Below are positions 1-6,559 of a stretch of DNA of 40,413 nt, one piece after another (the first letter of the stretch is position 1; every line of letters starts with the position of its first letter). Under the pieces are notes generated by a model. The model saw only the letters and a program-made list of their open reading frames with translations, was not told where the DNA came from and searched no databases. The stretch comes from Lachnospiraceae bacterium. Its GTDB lineage: Bacteria > Bacillota > Clostridia > Lachnospirales > Lachnospiraceae. The stretch is taken from NCBI GenBank assembly GCA_017617395.1, contig JAFZWG010000045.1:1-40413 (forward strand). Direction: 5' to 3'. The position numbers were made by a program, and so were the translations under genes.

Positions 1-756
1 CTCACCGCCTGTCGTAAGAAGTGTGAGCGTGTCCGAAATCTTCTGGTACAACTGCTCGTTCGTGCACTCGCCGCGGTAGATCTGGTGGAACACCTCACCG
101 TCGCGGATGAACAAAACGCGGGACGCGTGGCTCGCCGCCTTTGTCGAGTGCGTAACCATCAGAATCGTCTGTCCCTGCGAGTTGATGTCGCGGAACACGC
201 GCAGGAGGTCATCGGTCGACTTCGAGTCGAGCGCGCCCGTAGGCTCATCCGCAAGGATCAGCTTCGGGTCCGTGATGAGCGCTCTGGCCACCGCCGTGCG
301 CTGTTTCTGACCGCCGGACACCTCGTACGGGTACTTCGCCAACAGCTCCGCGATGCCGAGCCGCTCGGCGATCGGCAGAAGCTTTCCCTCCAGCTCCGCG
401 GGCTTTGCGCCGTTTAGCACCAGAGGCAGCAAAATGTTGTCACGGATGGAAAATGTATCCAGCAAATTGAACTCCTGGAACACGAACCCGAGGTTCTCGC
501 GGCGGAACGTTGCCATGTCCGCCTCCCGGATCGTCGAGAGCTCCTTGCCCTCCAGCAGAACCTTGCCGGCCGTCGGCCGGTCAAGTGCCGCCAGGATGTT
601 GAGGAGCGTCGTCTTGCCGGAGCCCGACTCGCCCATGATTGCCACATACTCCCCCTTCTCCACCGTGAACGTCACGTTCGAAAGCGCCTGCACCTTGTTT
701 CCCCCGAACCGTGTGGTGTAGACCTTCTGAAGATTGCTTACTTCCAAAATACTCAT
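1..756 (-). CDS. BceA-type ABC transporter ATP-binding protein (C-terminus cut by window edge)
   Basis: ATPase of a MacB/BceA-type exporter, the class that moves or detoxifies cell-wall-active peptides such as bacitracin. I translated 252 residues from the ATG at 756-754, which follows GGAGG by 5 nt; no stop appears before the window edge. Seen: Walker A GESGSGKTT at 42-50, Q-loop FVFQEF at 91-96, signature SGGQ at 147-150, Walker B LILADEP at 166-172, switch His in VTHS. BceA proteins are about 250-260 residues, so only the last few are missing, and the BceB permease should lie just outside the window. The BceS/BceR-like genes at 2223-3901 and a BceR-like site at 961-974 support the subfamily. 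The exact peptide substrate cannot be read from the sequence. Confidence 0.93.
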   Translation of the reverse strand, partial: MSILEVSNLQKVYTTRFGGNKVQALSNVTFTVEKGEYVAIMGESGSGKTTLLNILAALDRPTAGKVLLEGKELSTIREADMATFRRENLGFVFQEFNLLDTFSIRDNILLPLVLNGAKPAELEGKLLPIAERLGIAELLAKYPYEVSGGQKQRTAVARALITDPKLILADEPTGALDSKSTDDLLRVFRDINSQGQTILMVTHSTKAASHASRVLFIRDGEVFHQIYRGECTNEQLYQKISDTLTLLTTGGE

Positions 757-900
757 AACTGCCTCCGTCTTGCGGCGCCTGCCGCGTTTCTCTCTGCCGG
801 GCGATGCCCCGTCCGCGTAACGCTCCCCCGAGTCGGTGCCCGCATTCCCTGCGCTGCATCACCGTACGCGTCCGGGGCTCACTCCCGTGCTTACATCTGC

Positions 901-974
901 ATTATACGACAGGAAAAATCGGGGAAACATCGATTTTGGTTACATTTTCCGCGGCTGATGTGACACTTTTGTAA
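901..974 (-). promoter_or_regulatory. Probable BceR-activated promoter of the ABC transporter
   Basis: A perfect -10 TATAAT lies at 901-906 (minus strand) with no good -35 at the right distance, as is typical of activator-dependent promoters. About 70 bp upstream, 961-974 reads TGACA-N4-TGTAA, which fits the inverted repeat TNACA-N4-TGTAA described for BceR-type regulators. The rest of the 757-1033 gap is a leader of about 140 nt and a weak hairpin. Confidence 0.55.
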
Positions 975-985
975 GGTCACGCAAG

Positions 986-1005
986 GGCGATGGAAATCCA
1001 CCGCC
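986..1005 (-). terminator. Weak hairpin after the deacetylase gene
   Basis: A 9-bp stem with one A-C mismatch and a 2-nt loop lies 28 bp after the stop of the deacetylase gene. There is no T-run on either side, so it is at most a partial terminator or an mRNA 3'-end stabiliser. Confidence 0.3.
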
Positions 1006-1033
1006 CCCCGAAATATCTTTGTATTGCTCTTGC

Positions 1034-2179
1034 TTACGGCACTTCGTCAAGGAGCGCGAACCGGTAGCCGGCCTCCTCCAAAAGCGTCAGTACCGCGTCC
1101 AGCTCGTCCGCGTTCTGCTGGCAATCGTTGTGGATCAGCGCCACGGCGCCGCTGTGATGATACGTCTTAAAATGGTTCGTCACATACCCGGGCGCCGGCG
1201 GGTTCTTCTTGTCGTAATCGCCGTACGCGATGCTCCAGAACACAGTCCGGTAGCCTGCGTCCCTGATCAGCGTCAAAAGCCGCACCGTGTACGAGCCCGA
1301 CGGCGTGCGGAAGAACGGGTCCATCTCGTAGCCCGTCACCTCATAGAAATACTTCGCACAGTCGAAGATCTCCGCGATGATATCCTCCACCGCCATCACG
1401 CGGAGGTCCGAGTGCGACACCGTGTGGTTGCACACCGCGTGGCCCTCCTCCTTCATGCGGATTGCGAAGTCGGTGCATTTTTCGAGGTACATCTTCGTGA
1501 CGAAGAAGCTCGCCTTCGCATTGTGCTTTTGGAGCGTGTCCAGAATCTTATCCGTGAGATTCGAAGGATATCCGCAGTCGAACGTCAGATAGATCACCTT
1601 GTCCTCATCGGTCGCCGACTTGTCCACGTAAAATCCGCCGTAATCCATGATCGGGATGAACTCGCGCGTGCCGGACTGTGTGTGGTCCGTTCGCCGGATG
1701 AACTGCCACGTCCGCTCGGATGTGTTGTCGAGCGAGTTGTAATAGTCCACCTTCGAAAGAAGCTCCTCCCGCTTCTCCTCGAGCCGCTCCAGCGGTGTCT
1801 GCGTGGGCGTCGGAGTCGGTGTCGGCGAGTTTGTGGGCGTCGGTGAATTCGTCGGCGTCGGCGTGTTCGAAGGCGTCGGCGTCACGGCCGCGGTCAGCTT
1901 TGCGGCCTCCTCTCCGTCCAGGTCCTCAAACCGGCTCTCATCGTACAATGTGATCCCCACCAATTGAAACTTCGAGCCCTTCTGCCGTTTCATTTCAAAG
2001 GTGTCGCTGCCAAGCTCCATAACCTCGCACAGCTTGTTGTACTGCGTGTACTTGTATAAAAGCGCCTTGTACTCAACGGTTCCCCCGTCCTCCAGCACCT
2101 TTCGCCGCGGCACCAGCAGCACCGCCAAAAGCACCACGACGATCACTGCGATGATCCATCCTTTTCCTGTCTTCTTCAT
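1034..2179 (-). CDS. PdaA-like polysaccharide (peptidoglycan) deacetylase, membrane anchored
   Basis: Family 4 carbohydrate esterase, 381 residues, probably removing N-acetyl groups from peptidoglycan sugars outside the membrane. Seen: one N-terminal membrane anchor (about 8-24), a 25-100 segment starting EDGGTVEYKALLY, a Thr-Pro-Ser-Asn linker at 100-129, then the deacetylase fold. Catalytic motifs are LTFDCGY (Asp201), NHTVSHSDL (metal ligands His252 and His256), FRTPSGS, and a C-terminal LIHND. TFDCGY and FFRTPSGSY are close to the PdaA (muramic delta-lactam) branch rather than generic chitin deacetylases. It follows the kinase gene by 43 bp with no terminator, so it probably belongs to the same transcript and would add a wall-modification arm to an antimicrobial-peptide response. 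A role in spore cortex is the alternative. Confidence 0.85.
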   Translation of the reverse strand: MKKTGKGWIIAVIVVVLLAVLLVPRRKVLEDGGTVEYKALLYKYTQYNKLCEVMELGSDTFEMKRQKGSKFQLVGITLYDESRFEDLDGEEAAKLTAAVTPTPSNTPTPTNSPTPTNSPTPTPTPTQTPLERLEEKREELLSKVDYYNSLDNTSERTWQFIRRTDHTQSGTREFIPIMDYGGFYVDKSATDEDKVIYLTFDCGYPSNLTDKILDTLQKHNAKASFFVTKMYLEKCTDFAIRMKEEGHAVCNHTVSHSDLRVMAVEDIIAEIFDCAKYFYEVTGYEMDPFFRTPSGSYTVRLLTLIRDAGYRTVFWSIAYGDYDKKNPPAPGYVTNHFKTYHHSGAVALIHNDCQQNADELDAVLTLLEEAGYRFALLDEVP

Positions 2180-2222
2180 AATTGCATCCCCCTTTTTTTA
2201 TTGTATCGGCCCCGTTCGCCGA

Positions 2223-3233
2223 TCATTCCGCAACAATCTCTTCCTTCCGCATGTCGATGGTAAATGCGGTCCCCCTGCCGACCTCCGATTCCACCGAGAG
2301 GCCGATGTTAAGCTTGTGCGCGACTCTCTTACAGAGGTAGAGCCCAAGTCCCGTCGCGCGCCCGCCGTCCGTGCCGCCCGCGGACACAAGGCGTCCGTTA
2401 AAGCCTGTGAAGCCCTTCTCAAAGATGCGCGGCACATCCTCCGGCGCGATGCCGATGCCGGTGTCCCGCACGATCACCTTCGCGTCCTCCGTGAGCGTGA
2501 CGGTCACGCCGCCCTCGTAGGTGTATTTGACGGCGTTTGAAAGAAGCTGCTCCAAAAGGAAGGTGAACCATTTGTCGTCCGTGACGACCCTCACCTTGCA
2601 CGGCTCGTAGGAAAATGCAAGCTTCCTCGCGATAAACTGCGGCGCGAACCGCCGTATGGACGCGCGCACCAGCTCGTCGAGGTCGCACTCGCGAACCGCA
2701 AGGTCCGAGGCGTCCGAGCCCAGGCGGATGTAGCCAAGCGCCATATCCACGTAGCTCTCGGTGCGGAACAGCTCGGCCGCAATCGCGCGGCTCTGCTCGG
2801 TGTCCTCCGACTTCACCAGCATCTGCATGACCGCCAGCGGCGTCTTGATCTGGTGAACCCACGTCGTGTAGTAGTCCTTCGCCTCGCGTCGCTCCGTGAA
2901 GCGCTGGTCTTCGAGGTCCTCGATCCGCTTCCACAGCGCCTGCACCAGGTCCGAATAGTCGGTCGCCGCAACGCCGTACTCGTCGATCAGGTCCGTGCGC
3001 TCATACGATGCCGAGCGGATGCTGCGGAGTCTGGCGCGATGCCGGCGATACTCGCGGATGAAATCAAACGTCAGCAGAAACACCCCGACCGCAAAGCACA
3101 GCAATACCGAGTATATAAGCGAATCAAACGGCACATTATGCAGCCAGAAGATCAGCCAGCAGATCAGTACGACGGCGCAGCCCCAGAGGATGGGATACAC
3201 GCGGTCCTTCAAAAATTCAGCGAAAAATTTCAT
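2223..3233 (-). CDS. BceS-type intramembrane-sensing histidine kinase
   Basis: Sensor kinase of 336 residues. The ATG at 3233 overlaps the stop of the response-regulator gene (ATGA), so the longer upstream reading is not needed. Two N-terminal membrane helices (about 14-31 and 38-56) are separated by only a few residues, leaving almost no extracellular sensor. This is the hallmark of BceS-like kinases that sense through their ABC transporter. The H-box is WVHQIKTPL with phospho-acceptor His127, followed by an ATPase domain with an N-box around LLSNAVKYT, DTGIGI and GLGLYL. Expected partner: the regulator encoded just upstream; signal: flux through the Bce-type transporter at 1-756. Confidence 0.93.
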   Translation of the reverse strand: MKFFAEFLKDRVYPILWGCAVVLICWLIFWLHNVPFDSLIYSVLLCFAVGVFLLTFDFIREYRRHRARLRSIRSASYERTDLIDEYGVAATDYSDLVQALWKRIEDLEDQRFTERREAKDYYTTWVHQIKTPLAVMQMLVKSEDTEQSRAIAAELFRTESYVDMALGYIRLGSDASDLAVRECDLDELVRASIRRFAPQFIARKLAFSYEPCKVRVVTDDKWFTFLLEQLLSNAVKYTYEGGVTVTLTEDAKVIVRDTGIGIAPEDVPRIFEKGFTGFNGRLVSAGGTDGGRATGLGLYLCKRVAHKLNIGLSVESEVGRGTAFTIDMRKEEIVAE

Positions 3234-3901
3234 TCGACAATATACCCGCTTCCTACCTTGGTTGTGATATACCCGGCCAGCCCGAGCGCCTCCAGCTTCT
3301 TGCGAAGTCTGGTGACATTCACGGTCAGCGTGTTCTCTTCCACATAGCAATCATCCTGCCACAGCGCCGTCATCAGCGCATCGCGCGAGACGATCTTGCC
3401 CCGGTTTTCGAGGAGCGTGCGCAGGATGCGGAATTCATTTTTCGTAAGCTCCACGCGCTCGCCCGCGACCGTCACGGAATTGTCGCCCAGGTTGAGCTTT
3501 AGCCCCCTGTGCTCCAGCTCCTGCGGCATCTCGCCGAGATCATATGCCCTTCGCAAAATGGCCGAGACCTTCGCGGTGAGCACCATCGGATCCACGGGCT
3601 TCGGGATGAAATCGTCCGCGCCGAGGTTCATCGCCATGACGATGTTCATGTTGTCCGCCGCCGATGAGAGGAACACGATCGGCACATTCGAGACCTTGCG
3701 GATCTCGGTGCACCAGTGGTAGCCGTTGAAAAACGGCAGCATCACATCCACGAGCACCAGCTGCGGCTCGCACGCCGCAAACTCCTCCATCACGTTGCGG
3801 AAATCGCGCGCCGTGACAACCTCGTTGCCCCAGCTCTCGATCTGCCTCTTCACCGCCTGCGCCAGCGCATAATCATCTTCAATCAGGAAAATTCTCTTCA
3901 T
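3230..3901 (-). CDS. OmpR-family response regulator (BceR-like)
   Basis: 223 residues: receiver domain (acidic pair Asp9-Asp10 and phospho-acceptor Asp52 in LVLVDVMLP, Lys in PKPVDPM), then a winged-helix DNA-binding domain ending in TVNVTRLRKKLEALG and VGSGYIVE. It overlaps the kinase gene by 4 bp downstream and the XRE-type gene by 4 bp upstream, so the three genes are translationally coupled. Likely targets are the transporter promoter at 901-974 and perhaps its own operon. Assignment to the BceR branch rests on the adjacent BceS-type kinase and ABC ATPase. Confidence 0.93.
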   Translation of the reverse strand: MKRIFLIEDDYALAQAVKRQIESWGNEVVTARDFRNVMEEFAACEPQLVLVDVMLPFFNGYHWCTEIRKVSNVPIVFLSSAADNMNIVMAMNLGADDFIPKPVDPMVLTAKVSAILRRAYDLGEMPQELEHRGLKLNLGDNSVTVAGERVELTKNEFRILRTLLENRGKIVSRDALMTALWQDDCYVEENTLTVNVTRLRKKLEALGLAGYITTKVGSGYIVE

Positions 3902-4140
3902 TCGGCAGCCCTCCGCTCATTCTCACACATTTCGTTTGCGCAGGCATCCATACGCCCCTTTAGCATCTCTTCCATAGTCATGTCGAGCGCCTTCGCGAGG
4001 CGATACACGGTCTCTGCGGTGCATTTTTCGATCTTCGTCTTCCCGCAGCACAGATCGCTGATGGTTGCGTACGGAACGCCGCTGCGCTTCGCAAGCCGGT
4101 ATGCGGTGATCTTCTTTTGATTCAACAAATCGCGAAACAT
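3898..4140 (-). CDS. Small XRE-family helix-turn-helix regulator
   Basis: 80-residue Cro/CI-type DNA-binding protein. The helix-turn-helix spans about residues 10-60 (ITAYRLAKRSGVPYATISDL is the core), with a short acidic C-terminal tail. It is the first gene of the operon, and its ATG at 4140 follows GGAGGAAGG. Two copies of a 16-bp palindrome lie between its start codon and the upstream gene, one of them inside the promoter spacer. The simplest inference is autorepression, giving the operon a second control layer beside the two-component system. The pairing of this protein with that palindrome is inferred, not shown. Confidence 0.85.
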   Translation of the reverse strand: MFRDLLNQKKITAYRLAKRSGVPYATISDLCCGKTKIEKCTAETVYRLAKALDMTMEEMLKGRMDACANEMCENERRAAE

Positions 4141-4169
4141 CCTTCTTCCTCCAATTGCGCCGCACAGTA

Positions 4170-4185
4170 TAACGGTGCACCGTTA
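4170..4185. promoter_or_regulatory. Operator O2: perfect 16-bp palindrome
   Basis: TAACGGTGCACCGTTA is its own reverse complement. It lies in the leader of the XRE-type gene, 57 bp from the second copy. A TATACT hexamer (minus strand, 4165-4170) abuts it as the -10 box abuts O1, so the pair may be a duplicated promoter-operator unit whose second -35 has decayed. Confidence 0.7.
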
Positions 4186-4222
4186 CAACTTCGCCGATGA
4201 CATTTTCCATGCCATCTGTTCC

Positions 4223-4251
4223 ATTATAACGGTACACCGTTACATTGTCAA
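4223..4251 (-). promoter_or_regulatory. Consensus sigma-A promoter of the XRE-RR-HK operon
   Basis: TTGACA (4246-4251), 17-bp spacer, TATAAT (4223-4228) on the minus strand: a perfect match to the vegetative consensus. It starts 5 bp after the stop of the COG3044 gene. A promoter this strong normally needs a repressor, which fits the embedded operator. Confidence 0.88.
4227..4242. promoter_or_regulatory. Operator O1 inside the promoter spacer
   Basis: TAACGGTACACCGTTA has 7-bp arms TAACGGT/ACCGTTA around a 2-bp centre. It overlaps the last bases of the -10 box and fills the spacer, so a bound protein would block RNA polymerase. Confidence 0.7.
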
Positions 4252-4255
4252 GGTG

Positions 4256-6076
4256 TTATGACTTTAGTTTCCCGTACGTAAGCCTCCGCATGCGGTTGAT
4301 CACGGCGTACAGATCGCACACCCGCGGCATCGCCAGGAAGCGCTCACACTCCGGGAAGAAGCCCGAGTAGATGGTGTCGAGACCATTTGCCGCAATCTCG
4401 CGGAAAATCCTCTCCACCTCGTCCTTCAGGTCCACAAACACACCGTTCTGACGGTTCTCCATCAGCCGGATCATGAAGCCGATCGACGTCCGCTGCTCGC
4501 GGCAGAGTATGTTCGCGATGCTCCTGGTGTCGATCTTCTCCGCACCGATCATGATGAAATCGATGTCCGGCACGGCGAGTTTCTCCTGCCATGCCTGCTC
4601 GGGATACGACGTAAAGCCCTCCGTCTTCAGCCTGCGGTTCTGCGTCCACGTCGCCGCCTTCGGGCCGCTGCCCTTCGCGCTGCTTTCGCGGCCGCTTTGC
4701 GCCTGCCCGCCGAGCTCCTTCGCCGTCTCCGTCACGTTGTAGATCACGTACTCCTCCATCATGTAGACCGTGTCCGCGACCGAGAGGTACTCGCCGCTGC
4801 CGCCGATGACCAGGATCGTCGAGACGCCGCACGCTTCGTACAGCTCGTTCACGCGCTCCGTGAACGGCGTGATCGGCTCCCTCCGGATCAGCTCCTTCAT
4901 CAGCCGGTCCCGGATCATGAAGTTCGTCGCGCTCCGGTCCTCATCGATCAGCAAAAGCTTCGAGCCGCAGTCGATGGCTTCCAGAATATTTGCCGCCTGA
5001 GACGTCGAGCCGGACGCATGGTCCGTTGAAAAATCCTCTGTCTCCCCGCCGGGCACCCACGAGATAAACGGCGAGATATCAATGTTCTTGATACACCTTC
5101 CGTCCTCCGCGCCGATCGACATGGCACTTTGGTCCGTCACGCACAGCTCGCGCCCGTCGCCGAGCACATGGTCGTAGATGCCGGCCGCAATCGTGTCAAG
5201 GATCGTTGACTTGCCGGAGTAGCCGCCGCCCGTGATGACGGTGACGCCCCTGCGGATCCCTAAGCCCTTGATGCCGCAGGCCTCAATCTCCTCCTCCGGA
5301 GGCGCCGTAAACGGAATCGCGCCCTCCATCGGCAGTTCGGTCTTCGCCTCTCTGGGCAGGATACTGCCGTTCGCGAGGAACGCACAATACTCACTCGTCC
5401 GAAGCCATGCCCGCAGCTCCCGCTGCTTGTTCGCAAGCTCGATCACATCGCGCACCCGCGAGCGATTGAAGCGCTCCTCAAACAGCGCCACTGCCATCGG
5501 CATGTCGGCCGTCAGCATCTGAATCGCCTTCTTGAGTCTCTTCGCCGGCAGCTGAACCTGGTACCGCATGCTGAGGCACATCTGCGGCTCGCCGACCTCC
5601 TCCGGCCGCCGATGCACGATGATGTTTCCGCCTCCGTTGTCGTAGTCCTTCCGCGGCCTCATCGCAAAATACGCCGTGTTCCGCTCCAGCACTTCCCCGC
5701 CCGGCCGGACCATGAAATAATAGCCCGTCTGTTCCGGCGTCTTGTGCCGGTTGTAAAGCTCTTCGTTCATCTCCTCGAGGTATGGCAGGAACTCCCGGTA
5801 GCAATAGTCCGCCACCGTCGTTTCGTACGTGTCGATTCCCAAGTTTTCCGCGGGGATCTGACACAGGATTGTCGGTCTGTCCAGCGACATTTTGTTTGTG
5901 AGCTCCACGGTAAATGAGCACTCTCCGTACCAGAACGTCGGCTCGCTGACAAATTGCGGCAGCCCGGTCGGATTGCCCGGCGTGCCGGCAGGAATCATGA
6001 CCTCCGCCTCGTACATTTCCCGGTAGTTCACAGTTGCATTGTCCATTTTTAACAGGTATCGTTTTAACCGAATCAC
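4256..6076 (-). CDS. Predicted ATPase of the ABC class (COG3044)
   Basis: 606 residues, cytoplasmic, no membrane segments. The C-terminal half has ABC-ATPase motifs: Walker A GGGYSGKST at 283-291, a signature-like SGSTSQA near 355-361, Walker B LLLIDED at 374-380 followed by RSATNFMIRD, and VIGGSGEYLSVAD further on. This pattern is that of COG3044, soluble ABC ATPases of unknown cellular role found across bacteria and some eukaryotes. The N-terminal 250 residues are less typical. The ATG at 6076 follows AGGGTG; no strong promoter is visible upstream. The gene stands alone between the stress operon and the AT-rich island, so context gives no clear pathway. A nucleic-acid-related role has been suggested for relatives; nothing here tests it. 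Confidence 0.85.
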   Translation of the reverse strand: MIRLKRYLLKMDNATVNYREMYEAEVMIPAGTPGNPTGLPQFVSEPTFWYGECSFTVELTNKMSLDRPTILCQIPAENLGIDTYETTVADYCYREFLPYLEEMNEELYNRHKTPEQTGYYFMVRPGGEVLERNTAYFAMRPRKDYDNGGGNIIVHRRPEEVGEPQMCLSMRYQVQLPAKRLKKAIQMLTADMPMAVALFEERFNRSRVRDVIELANKQRELRAWLRTSEYCAFLANGSILPREAKTELPMEGAIPFTAPPEEEIEACGIKGLGIRRGVTVITGGGYSGKSTILDTIAAGIYDHVLGDGRELCVTDQSAMSIGAEDGRCIKNIDISPFISWVPGGETEDFSTDHASGSTSQAANILEAIDCGSKLLLIDEDRSATNFMIRDRLMKELIRREPITPFTERVNELYEACGVSTILVIGGSGEYLSVADTVYMMEEYVIYNVTETAKELGGQAQSGRESSAKGSGPKAATWTQNRRLKTEGFTSYPEQAWQEKLAVPDIDFIMIGAEKIDTRSIANILCREQRTSIGFMIRLMENRQNGVFVDLKDEVERIFREIAANGLDTIYSGFFPECERFLAMPRVCDLYAVINRMRRLTYGKLKS

Positions 6077-6212
6077 ATTGTCACCCTTTTAACCTTTCAT
6101 GTCTGTTGCTTTGTTGATTAAGGAACGAACAGCGAGGTTGTAAGGTAATGCGGAAAATGATGGGAACTGACGCCAGGTTCCTGAAGTATGCAGGAAGGGC
6201 TTAGTTTTCCCC

Positions 6213-6295
6213 AAAGAACCCCTCTACATTCGCAAAAATGCGACTTTGAGCAAAAAATCAATGTAGTCGCATTTTTGCTTACTACGGGGTTCTTT
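6213..6295. repeat. 83-nt long inverted repeat, terminator- or MITE-like
   Basis: Outer arms AAAGAACCCC (6213-6222) and GGGGTTCTTT (6286-6295) enclose inner arms GCAAAAATGCGAC (6232-6244) and GTCGCATTTTTGC (6266-6278), both perfectly complementary, with a 21-nt loop. On the plus strand a TTTAT run follows, so it could end plus-strand transcription, but I see no plus-strand gene. The base composition is much more AT-rich than the neighbours. The stretch 6077-6212 holds only short alternative hairpins and no ORF I can support. Confidence 0.7.
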
Positions 6296-6323
6296 TTTAT
6301 TCTATTACCTTACTTTTGGGCAC

Positions 6324-6348
6324 AAAAATACCGTGACAAACGCCACGG
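6324..6348 (-). terminator. Rho-independent terminator of the small transcript
   Basis: 7-bp stem with one G-U pair (6331-6337 with 6342-6348) and a 4-nt loop, followed on the minus strand by TATTTTT. Confidence 0.7.
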
Positions 6349-6387
6349 GTGTGATTGGAACTTTTTGAGTTGGACAGACGTGTTTTG

Positions 6388-6453
6388 TTAGAATTCCAAT
6401 TCCCGAGGTAATGATACTTTATTCTGTTTGTTCACTGTACTCATGCCGAACAT
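6388..6453 (-). CDS. Possible 21-residue peptide (sORF)
   Basis: The ATG at 6453 follows TAGGAGGT by 9 nt, one of the best Shine-Dalgarno sites in the window. The peptide begins MFGMSTVNKQ and ends LPRELEF, basic in the middle, with no membrane segment. The ribosome-binding site is predicted to pair with a stretch inside the ORF, so translation may be switchable. It may instead be the remnant of a longer gene. Confidence 0.4.
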   Translation of the reverse strand: MFGMSTVNKQNKVSLPRELEF

Positions 6454-6499
6454 AACTCAATTACCTCCTAAGAATTGATTTTAGATTTCGCTACCCGCG

Positions 6500-6528
6500 A
6501 TACTATCACAGAAACACTCCGCTGTCAA
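6500..6528 (-). promoter_or_regulatory. Promoter of the small transcript, overlapping an inverted repeat
   Basis: TTGACA (6523-6528), 17-bp spacer, TAGTAT (6500-6505). The -35 box overlaps the arm CTCCGCTG (6517-6524) of an inverted repeat whose partner CAGCGGAG is at 6546-6553, directly after the upstream gene's stop. That repeat may serve as a weak terminator for the zinc-ribbon gene. Confidence 0.75.
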
Positions 6529-6559
6529 CCTCTTCTTTTCGTTGGCAGCGGAGCGTATT

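Larger units (their letters stand above)
6322..6493 (-). ncRNA. Candidate small structured transcript of about 170 nt
   Basis: A near-consensus promoter (6500-6528) and a terminator (6324-6348) bracket this stretch. Inside, GAGGTAAT pairs perfectly with ATTACCTC (6460-6467 with 6405-6412) and ATTGGAA with TTCCAAT (6394-6400 with 6354-6360), giving successive helices before the terminator. The first helix covers the ribosome-binding site of a 21-codon ORF. It could be a regulatory RNA, a leader-peptide mRNA or a dual-function RNA. I recognise no known family. Confidence 0.5.

Noticed and set aside
6188-6391. Plus-strand 67-codon ORF with a hydrophobic stretch
   Set aside because: It runs through the 83-nt inverted repeat and the terminator of the small transcript, with no ribosome-binding site; the hydrophobic part is a product of T-rich hairpin sequence.
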